In this document: piece after piece, positions 6,102 to 11,187 of the stretch
Layout: every line of letters begins with the position of its first letter
Numbering within the stretch: position 1 is the stretch's first letter
Source of the DNA: UBA6382 sp963600315
Lineage (GTDB): Bacteria; Bacteroidota; Bacteroidia; Bacteroidales; Bacteroidaceae
Direction: 5' to 3'
NCBI GenBank assembly: GCA_963600315.1
Contig: CAVCAW010000075.1
Location: 1 to 11,187 of the forward strand
Length of the DNA: 11,187 bases
Program-made: the position numbers and the translations under genes
The notes under the pieces: generated by a model
Told to the model about the DNA's origin: nothing
The model's database searches: none
What the model saw: only the letters and a program-made list of their open reading frames with translations

Positions 6102-8865
6102 TTATTTGGATTCTGAGTCTTTGAAAATTACTTTGTTTGCTCTAGCGTTTTCTAAAGAGGAAATTGCTGTACGTTTACGGTTGCTTTCGCAAAGAAGTTG
6201 CTGTTCTTGTTTTAAACTTTCAACATAGTTTGTGTAAGTGTTAGGATTTAATAATTGTGAAGCAATGATGCTATTTTGAGCAGCGTCTTTCACCCATACT
6301 ACAGGTCCGTCATATAGCGGGGCAATTTTCAATGCTGTGTGAAGTGCGCTAGTCGTTGCTCCGCCAATCATTAACGGAACTTTTATTCCTGCTTCCTTCA
6401 ATTTGGTTGCAACATTGCACATCTCGTCCAGACTCGGAGTTATTAATCCGCTCAAGCCAATAATGTCAACATGTCGTTCTGATGCTACTTTCACGATGTC
6501 GGCTGCAGGACACATTACTCCGAGATCTATAATTTCGTAGTTGTTGCATGCCATTACCACGGATACGATATTCTTGCCAATATCATGAACATCACCTTTT
6601 ACAGTTGCGAGAAGTACGGTACCTGCCGATGTAGTTCTGTCGGCTTTCTCCTTTTCTATGTGTGGTTGTAAATACTCTACAGCCTTTTTCATTGTGCGAG
6701 CGGTCTTTACTACCTGTGGTAAGAACATGCGCCCTGTAGCAAACCGTTGTCCTACTATGGTCATTCCTGCCATCAGTGGCCCTTCGATTATGTTCACTGC
6801 CTTTTTGTATTTCTGCAGAGCACTAGCTAGATGTTCTTCAAGATGCGATGGGTCTCCCTTAACAAGATCTTGCTGAAGGGATTCTTCTACTGTTAGTTCT
6901 TTGTTTAAGTTCTCTTTAGCTACTTCATTATCAGGAGTTCCGGGCTTTTTCTCCTGTAGAGTAGGTGCGAGTTCTATAAGTCTTTCAGCGGCCTTTGGAT
7001 CCTTGTACAATATTACATCTTCTAACAATGTGCGCAAGTTATCGGGTATGTCTGCATACATTATGCGGGTAGCTGGATTCACAATACCCATATCCATGCC
7101 AGCGTTGATTGCATGATATAAGAACACCGCATGCATTGCTTCGCGTAAGTAGTTGTTGCCTCTGAAAGCAAACGACAAGTTGCTGACTCCGCCGCTCACA
7201 TGTGCTCCCGGTAAATGTTTTCTTATCCAAGCGGTTGCTTCGATGAAATCTAGCGCATAACGGTCGTGCTCTGGTATTCCAGTTGCAATTGACAGTACAT
7301 TTGGGTCGAAGATAATATCAGTAGGGGAGACTCCGGCTTTTGTCACTAGCAAGTCATATGCGCGTTTACATACACTTATCTTTTGCTCATAAGAACAAGC
7401 TTGTCCATTTTCGTCAAATGCCATTACTATCATGGCTGCCCCAAGACGGCGTACACGTTTCGCTCGCTCGATAAAATTGTCTTCACCTTCTTTTAGGGAT
7501 ATAGAATTGACAATAGGTTTTCCTTGAATGCACTTCAAGCTTCCTTCAATGACATTAAACTTAGAAGAGTCTATCATGAAAGGTACACGGGATATGTCTG
7601 GGTCTGAAGCTAAAAGATTGATGAAAGTTGTCATTTCCCTTTCTGTGTCCAACAGACCATCGTCCATATTGAGGTCCAATACCTGTGCTCCATCGTCCAC
7701 CTGTTTGCGTGCAATTTCCAAAGCTTCGTCATAAGCATGACTGCTGATTAGTCGGAGAAATTTCCTACTTCCTGCCACGTTGCATCGCTCGCCAACATTT
7801 ATGAATTTTATCTCTGGCGTTTCTTCAAGTAGTTCTAGTCCCGACAACTGTAGATGATCAGAAGCTACGACTGGCTTGTGTATTGGTTTACTGATACCGT
7901 TCTCATCTTTTACTAGAGACTGATATTGGGCGATAAATTCGTCAGTTGTTCCACAACACCCTCCTATGATGTTAACGAGCCCTTCACTAACAAAAATCTC
8001 CATTTGCTTTTTCATCTGCTCTGGGGTTACATCATAGTTACCCATGGCATTGGGAAGCCCAGCATTGGGGTGAACGGATATGTAGTACGGGGATTTGTGT
8101 GCTAGTTCTTCAAGAAATGGCCTTATTTCTTGTGGGCCGAATGAACAATTTAATCCTACAGAGAAAATGTTTGCATGACTTATAGANNNNNNNNNNAAGT
8201 CGTTGTCCGCTTAGTGTACGTCCTGCTTTGTCGGAAACCGTGGCAGATAACATTAATGGAATTTTTTTTCCAATGGCTTTCATAGCTTCCTCGGCTGCAT
8301 AGATAGCCGCCTTAGCATTGAGAGTATCAAAAATTGTTTCAATCAGTAATCCATCGACACCTTCTTCAACAAGCACTTTTATTTGGTCGTAGTAGGATTC
8401 TGCCAGTTGGTCAAATGTGATGTCTCTCAATGCGGGATTATTGACATCTGGTGATATAGATGCGGTTTCGTTTGTGGGGCCTATTGAAGCAACAACAAAT
8501 CTCGGTTTAGACGGATCCTTCTCTGTATACTGCCTTGCCAGACCTAATGCGATTCTTGCTGAAGCGCAATTCATTTCGCTGCACAAATCCTCACAATGAT
8601 AGTCCGCCATTGAGATTCGTTGAGCCGAAAATGTGTTAGTAGTTATTATGTCGGCACCAGCTTCAAGATACCGTCTATGTATATCTTCGATAATGTCTGG
8701 TCGTGTCAGCGACAAAATGTCGTTGTTTCCTTTCATTTGAAAATCTATATCTCCAAACAAATTTCCCCTGAAGTCTTGCTCTTTGAGTCGGTAGCTCTGA
8801 ATCATGGTGCCCATTGCACCGTCAAGGATCAGTATATGCTTTTTGATTTCGTCTTCTATCTTCAT
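6102..8865 (-). CDS. metH: Cobalamin-dependent methionine synthase MetH, without activation domain, crossed by an N gap
   Basis: MetH transfers a methyl group from 5-methyltetrahydrofolate through cobalamin to homocysteine, making methionine in the cytosol. Two open frames belong to one gene separated by N at 8187-8196. The homocysteine domain starts with ILILDGAMGTMIQ at 11-23; its zinc ligands are Cys of GLNC and the pair in GGCCGTT, 63 residues apart as in E. coli MetH. The pterin domain includes INVGERCNVAGSRKF and DGAQVLDLNMDDGLLD. The cobalamin module has the cap region and GDVHDIGKNIV, whose His is the lower axial ligand (about residue 762 if five codons are missing at the gap). The protein ends about 20 residues after the cobalamin domain, near 922 residues against about 1227 in E. 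coli, so the SAM-binding reactivation domain is absent. The ATG at 8865 lies 4 nt after the smpB stop; a GTG at 8889 would overlap smpB and is less likely. Confidence 0.95.
8187..8196. other. Assembly gap (ten N) inside metH
   Basis: Ten undetermined bases interrupt metH within the homocysteine-binding domain. Upstream coding ends in TLSGQRL and downstream coding resumes in frame with SISHANIFSVGLNC. Alignment by eye to E. coli MetH (SGQTTEAFYNSLRHA) suggests about five codons, 15 nt, are missing. Ten N would put the two halves out of frame, so the stated gap length is probably a placeholder. Confidence 0.97.
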
Positions 8866-8869
8866 GTAG

Positions 8870-9340
8870 TTAATGATTCTTGATTGCACGATCCATCTCT
8901 CTTCTGTCGTCTTTTTCTTTAAGTGTAGAGCGTTTGTCGTAGAGCTTTTTACCCTTGGCGAGAGCTATCTCTAGTTTTGCCAACCCATTTTCGTTGATGT
9001 GAAGATCTATTGGTACTATCGTAAATCCTGGGTTTTTTAATTGTTGCTCTAGCTTTATAATCTCTTTACTTGTTAACAGCAATTTTCTATCTCTTCGACA
9101 TGTGTGGTTATTAAATGACCCATAAAAATACTCTGCCACATACATGTTCTTAACCCACAGCTCGTGGTTGTGTATATAGCAGAATGTGTCGACTAATGAA
9201 GCTTTTGACTGTCTTATTGATTTAATTTCAGTGCCTGTAAGCACTATGCCAGCAGTAAAGCGTGAAATGAAGAAATAGTCAAATGAGGCTTTTCTGTTTT
9301 TAATGACAACTCTCGCTTTTATTGAATTTTTGTCAGTCAT
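8870..9340 (-). CDS. smpB: SsrA-binding protein SmpB (trans-translation)
   Basis: SmpB binds tmRNA and brings it to ribosomes stalled without a stop codon, so that the nascent peptide is tagged and the ribosome freed. The 156-residue length is typical (E. coli 160). Conserved blocks are visible in order: the N-terminal strand ARVVIKNRKASFDYFF, the hallmark LTGTEIKSIRQSKASL at about 34-49 with YIHNHELWVKN after it, the RRDRKLLL segment near 82-89, and the basic C-terminal tail (KGKKLYDKRSTLKEKDDRRE) that enters the mRNA channel. The ATG at 9340 overlaps the TGA stop of the DMP19-like gene as ATGA, and the TAA stop is 4 nt before metH, so all three are probably one messenger. The ssrA gene itself is not in this window. 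Confidence 0.97.
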   Translation of the reverse strand: MTDKNSIKARVVIKNRKASFDYFFISRFTAGIVLTGTEIKSIRQSKASLVDTFCYIHNHELWVKNMYVAEYFYGSFNNHTCRRDRKLLLTSKEIIKLEQQLKNPGFTIVPIDLHINENGLAKLEIALAKGKKLYDKRSTLKEKDDRREMDRAIKNH

Positions 9341-9801
9341 TGATGTGTTATCAAGTTACTATATATTTCACATATTAATGCAGTCGTTGCAGGCTCGTCT
9401 TCTATAAACGAATCGTCAAACTCGTCCCATTCTGGATATTGCTCGTAAAGTGCCATAAACTCTTCCTCGTTCTGTGTTGGGCTCTCGAGTTTCGCTTTTG
9501 TCTTTTCATACAATTCGCGAGCATCATACAACCAATTCGAAAAGTCTTTCGCACCCCATAGTCGTATTGCTTTTGCGAAAGGGTTAAGGAAGATGAATGG
9601 ACCATATCCATTCTGAATTAATTGTATAAAACCTCCTTCGAGTAACTCCTTGCGTAGAATGGAGTAGGCTAGTAGTGTTATTTCGTCTGATGTTAGCCTT
9701 GACATGGTTTCGCTCGTCAACTGATTCCCAATCGTTTTTAGTATTGGATTTACCAGTTCTTGTAGATGAGTATTAACGTCGTTGTTGTCTCTTTCTATCA
9801 T
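9337..9801 (-). CDS. DMP19/DUF4375-like protein of unknown function
   Basis: This 154-residue soluble protein has no signal peptide or membrane segment. The centre (LLEGGFIQLIQNGYGP at about 53-68, then a helix with AIRLWGAKDFSNWLYDARELY at 77-97) resembles the DMP19/DUF4375 fold, where a 'GGF-x-(Q/N)-x3-N' stretch is followed by a helix with GA. The assignment is by eye and moderate. The C-terminal third is acidic (EEEFMALYEQYPEWDEFDDSFIEDEP). The family name comes from DMP19 of Neisseria, described as a DNA mimic protein; this member need not share that function. The ATG at 9801-9799 is the only reasonable start. Its stop overlaps the smpB start (ATGA), so it is the first gene of a tight operon with smpB and metH. 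A direct role in trans-translation is not shown. Confidence 0.7.
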   Translation of the reverse strand: MIERDNNDVNTHLQELVNPILKTIGNQLTSETMSRLTSDEITLLAYSILRKELLEGGFIQLIQNGYGPFIFLNPFAKAIRLWGAKDFSNWLYDARELYEKTKAKLESPTQNEEEFMALYEQYPEWDEFDDSFIEDEPATTALICEIYSNLITHQ

Positions 9802-9832
9802 GACGTGGTTTGTGGTGAGTGTGTATTTTCTT

Positions 9833-9885
9833 GGCTATGTATGTTGTTTCTAATATATCAATACAAGACATTGTCTACAATAGCC
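9833..9885 (-). repeat. Possible folded leader upstream of the DMP19-smpB-metH operon
   Basis: GGCTAT (9833-9838) pairs with ATAGCC (9880-9885), enclosing the short inverted repeat AGACA-T-TGTCT at 9866-9876. The whole would lie within the leader if transcription starts near 9888. The stems are only 5-6 bp and the inner loop is a single base, so AGACATTGTCT may equally be a protein-binding site or chance. No known riboswitch family is recognised. Confidence 0.3.
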
Positions 9886-9894
9886 TAAACAATG

Positions 9895-9902
9895 CAAAAT
9901 TA
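9895..9902 (-). promoter_or_regulatory. Candidate -7 element for the DMP19-smpB-metH operon
   Basis: TAATTTTG on the minus strand at 9902-9895 matches TAnnTTTG exactly and is followed by CA. The 11-mer TGCAAAATTAA (plus strand, 9893-9903) recurs exactly at the tRNA-Arg promoter (10213-10223), which supports a promoter role. No convincing TTTG -33 element is found 19-21 nt upstream, so confidence is moderate. The start would be near 9888, leaving a leader of about 85 nt. Confidence 0.5.
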
Positions 9903-10047
9903 AATCATTTATATGAAACAGTCGCTTCTCAATAGCTTGTTTGTTTTTTTATCGTCGAGAGTTATAATGAAGCCTTGGTTAATTTTGTTACAATTTTAAA
10001 ATTTTTTACTATAAAGCGAGAGTCAAGTCCAGGATTTTCTAAAATAG

Positions 10048-10061
10048 TTTACAGCTGTAAA
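10048..10061. repeat. Perfect 14-bp palindrome, operator-like
   Basis: TTTACAGCTGTAAA is a perfect palindrome about 33 bp past the tRNA-Arg terminator and about 145 bp upstream of the candidate promoter of the DMP19 operon. Its symmetry and length suit a dimeric regulator, but its distance from the promoter is large and I cannot name a regulator. Confidence 0.35.
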
Positions 10062-10093
10062 AGAGATGGTTTCGCATCTGGCTGATTGCTAAC

Positions 10094-10117
10094 AAAAAAG
10101 GCGGCAAAACCGCCGCC
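10094..10117 (-). terminator. Intrinsic terminator of tRNA-Arg
   Basis: On the minus strand GGCGGC (10117-10112) and GCCGCC (10105-10100) form a 6-bp all-GC stem with the loop GGTTTT, followed at once by six T (10099-10094). It begins seven bases after the tRNA 3' end. A run of A precedes the stem (10123-10119), so it may also stop transcription coming the other way. This is a textbook terminator and closes the tRNA unit. Confidence 0.9.
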
Positions 10118-10124
10118 CTTTTTG

Positions 10125-10198
10125 TGATTTGGCTGGGATTCGAACCCAGGACCCACAGCTTAGAAGGCTGTTGCTCTATCCAGCTGAGCTACCAAACC
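10125..10198 (-). tRNA. tRNA-Arg, anticodon UCU
   Basis: The 74-nt minus-strand sequence folds as a cloverleaf. The acceptor stem GGTTTGG pairs with CCAAATC, with one G-U at the second pair. The D arm is GCTC/GAGC around AGCTGGATA. The anticodon stem ACAGC/GCTGT encloses the loop CTTCTAA, with anticodon TCT at 10164-10162. The variable region is short (GGGTC), and the T arm CTGGG/CCCAG encloses TTCGAAT. The discriminator base is A, and CCA is not encoded (ACAA follows), so it must be added after transcription. Anticodon UCU reads AGA and AGG, arginine. Promoter and terminator are both visible, so it is a single-gene unit. Confidence 0.97.
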
Positions 10199-10214
10199 AA
10201 TCCTTTTCGGTGTG

Positions 10215-10246
10215 CAAAATTAATTTTTTTTTCGGGACTGTCCAAA
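10215..10246 (-). promoter_or_regulatory. Bacteroidota-type promoter of tRNA-Arg
   Basis: On the minus strand a TTTG -33 box (10246-10243) is followed after exactly 20 nt by the -7 box TAATTTTG (10222-10215), which is followed by CA. Both boxes and the spacing fit the published Bacteroides consensus TTTG-N19-21-TAnnTTTG. Transcription would start around 10208, about 10 nt before the mature tRNA 5' end. This is the clearest promoter in the window. Confidence 0.8.
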
Positions 10247-10386
10247 TTACAGACCGTTTAATTGTCGTTCGCAGTCAAGAGAATCAATATTGTATATTAT
10301 GTGATGCCGATTTTAAAGATTGCGATGCAATATTTGCCCATCAATTAATACGTCTAGACTTTAAATTATGCAGGCAGATTTTCAAA

Positions 10387-11187
10387 TTATGCTTTTGATA
10401 TGGTTTGTTTCCATTTTGTAATCATATACAAAGCCCCAATATTAATGTTGCCTTTGTAGATGTGGGTGAAATTTTTGTTGGAGGCTAGAACACCTACCTT
10501 TTCAATCCAAGCGTTTACTATTGGACGTAGTTCTTTAATTGAATCTTGACAGTTTTGTATTTCTTCGTAAAATCCAGTCCCTGGTTTATAATAGTCATAT
10601 GTCTTAAGTTCATCTATATATGCTGTAAAACAACTGAAAAAATCTTGTTCCGCTTTTTGCAGAGAATCGCTGCGCATTTTTGTTTTTTTATTACCAAGTA
10701 GAATTAGATACATATCCTTTCTTGCATTCAATATTTCCAGGATGGTTTGAGAACTTGCAACGCCTGACATACTCCCTCCCCAATAACTCAGTTCTATCAA
10801 TTTATTTGCCAATCTTCGAGTCTTCTGCTGCATTTTCTCTGATAGAGTCCACTCTTGATATACTAATTTTTTAGTGTTTTTGTCTTTGCATTTGTTCACT
10901 GCTTGAGTAAGAAGAGCGTATTGTCGATAGGTTTCAAAAGTTTTTACAGCATCATTATAACAAATCAATTCTATAGTGCTTCCTTTATCACCTAATTTTA
11001 GTAAACGCTCGCCTTCTTTAAGAACCAACTCTGCCTTGGTAAATATGTCAATACGACTGCGACTTGAGTAAAGGGAATCGTAGTATGCACATAGTCTTGA
11101 TTGATATTCAGACATCCACTTTGCCTCTGCTCTTGCCTCGTCAGGAAAGTCATCTTTTCTCACATGTTGATACAGTGTATCTAATAG
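10387..11187 (-). CDS. Unrecognised helical protein, 3' part only (runs off the window)
   Basis: The last 266 codons of a gene whose 5' end lies beyond the window. The frame stays open to the edge (LLDTLYQH precedes the GTG at 11163), so that GTG is probably an internal valine, not the start. I do not recognise the family with confidence. The visible part is rich in Lys, Glu, Leu and Tyr, looks almost entirely alpha-helical, and has no membrane span. The stretch VYQEWTLSEKMQQ, then ELSYWGGSMSGVASSQTILE and LNARKDMY faintly recalls LprI/DUF1311 domains (Trp, then GGS, then a helix with Arg), a weak resemblance only. Two further segments may be characteristic: LLKLGDKGSTIELICYNDA and FETYRQYALL. 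Whether it is exported cannot be judged without the N-terminus. It ends 140 bp before the tRNA-Arg promoter, and no strong terminator follows it; ATTGC/GCAAT at 10319-10331 is a weak hairpin. Confidence 0.75.
   Translation of the reverse strand, partial: LLDTLYQHVRKDDFPDEARAEAKWMSEYQSRLCAYYDSLYSSRSRIDIFTKAELVLKEGERLLKLGDKGSTIELICYNDAVKTFETYRQYALLTQAVNKCKDKNTKKLVYQEWTLSEKMQQKTRRLANKLIELSYWGGSMSGVASSQTILEILNARKDMYLILLGNKKTKMRSDSLQKAEQDFFSCFTAYIDELKTYDYYKPGTGFYEEIQNCQDSIKELRPIVNAWIEKVGVLASNKNFTHIYKGNINIGALYMITKWKQTISKA

Larger units (their letters stand above)
9802..10093. other. Gene-free region between the tRNA-Arg terminator and the DMP19-smpB-metH operon
   Basis: About 290 AT-rich bases with no credible coding frame on either strand. 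They contain a promoter-like element at 9895-9902, potential leader pairing at 9833-9885, a perfect 12-bp AT-only palindrome AATTTTAAAATT at 9992-10003, and a perfect 14-bp palindrome at 10048-10061 followed by a small hairpin (AGATG at 10064-10068 with CATCT at 10075-10079). I see no cobalamin riboswitch-like core, although metH lies in the downstream operon. A plus-strand TAATTTTG at 9980-9987 also matches the -7 consensus but has no -33 box and no gene after it. Confidence 0.6.

Noticed and set aside
6072..6102. Plus-strand hairpin CTAGG/CCTAG followed by six T as a terminator
   Set aside because: The stem is 5 bp, there is no plus-strand gene to terminate, and the T run is partly the complement of the metH 3' end.
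7039..7230. Minus-strand ORF of 63 codons inside metH
   Set aside because: Out-of-frame shadow within conserved MetH coding sequence.
6102..8889. metH as two separate genes or a pseudogene
   Set aside because: The break is a run of N, and conserved MetH sequence continues on both sides with the expected zinc-ligand spacing.
9402..9611. Minus-strand ORF of 69 codons inside the DMP19-like gene
   Set aside because: Out-of-frame with the longer gene that shares the ATGA overlap with smpB; no independent support.
9802..10093. Cobalamin or SAM riboswitch ahead of the metH operon
   Set aside because: No B12-box-like or SAM-riboswitch core was seen, and metH is the third gene of its operon.
10125..10198. 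tRNA-Arg as an integration site with a nearby attachment repeat
   Set aside because: No integrase gene and no second copy of the tRNA 3' end is visible in the window.
10363..10392. Direct repeat AAATTATGC (10363-10371 and 10384-10392) at the end of the partial gene
   Set aside because: Only nine AT-rich bases, with no extension; likely chance.
10129..10398. Plus-strand ORF of 89 codons beginning AGIRTQDPQLRR
   Set aside because: It reads antisense across the tRNA-Arg gene; this peptide type is a well-known tRNA shadow, and the rest crosses the tRNA promoter and a non-coding spacer.

Overview
The window looks like a chromosomal piece from an anaerobic member of the Bacteroidota, most likely the order Bacteroidales. 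Three signs support this. First, promoter elements upstream of the tRNA gene and two operons match the phylum's unusual -7 consensus TAnnTTTG, each followed by C, and the tRNA promoter also has a TTTG -33 box at 20 nt spacing. Second, an NfnA-like and an NfnB/GltD-like flavoprotein are fused into one polypeptide, a form I associate with this group. Third, there is a PD40-type exported protein and a MetH without its activation domain. Genus and species cannot be read from the sequence. Every gene lies on the minus strand, so transcription runs from high to low coordinates; almost all long plus-strand ORFs are shadows. The organisation is core metabolism and translation maintenance. I see no transposase, integrase, CRISPR array or phage gene.

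Layout in transcription order: (1) 11187-10387, the 3' part of an unrecognised, helix-rich protein gene that enters from outside the window. (2) 10246-10094, a complete tRNA-Arg(UCU) unit: promoter, 74-nt tRNA without encoded CCA, and an intrinsic terminator. (3) 10093-9802, a gene-free stretch holding a perfect 14-bp palindrome, a likely promoter and a leader that may fold. (4) 9801-6102, a tight three-gene operon: a DMP19/DUF4375-like protein, smpB (trans-translation) and metH (cobalamin-dependent methionine synthase). The first pair overlap by ATGA and the second pair are 4 nt apart. metH is crossed by a 10-N assembly gap at 8187-8196; both halves are clearly one gene of about 922 residues. 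(5) 6101-5906, an intergenic region with a perfect 13-bp inverted repeat, a second hairpin followed by eight T, and a promoter. (6) 5905-11, a second probable operon: the fused NfnAB-like enzyme, an exported PD40 protein, a nucleoside phosphorylase and mnmE.

How the genes work together: the first operon joins ribosome rescue (SmpB) to methionine synthesis. The second joins cellular redox balance (NADH/NADPH/ferredoxin), nucleoside salvage and tRNA wobble-uridine modification (MnmE), with an exported protein of unknown role between them. These look like housekeeping clusters rather than one pathway. No wholly new system is evident. The points most worth a second look are the shortened and altered G4-G5 part of MnmE, the absent MetH activation domain, the hairpins next to the nfnAB promoter, and two unassigned proteins.
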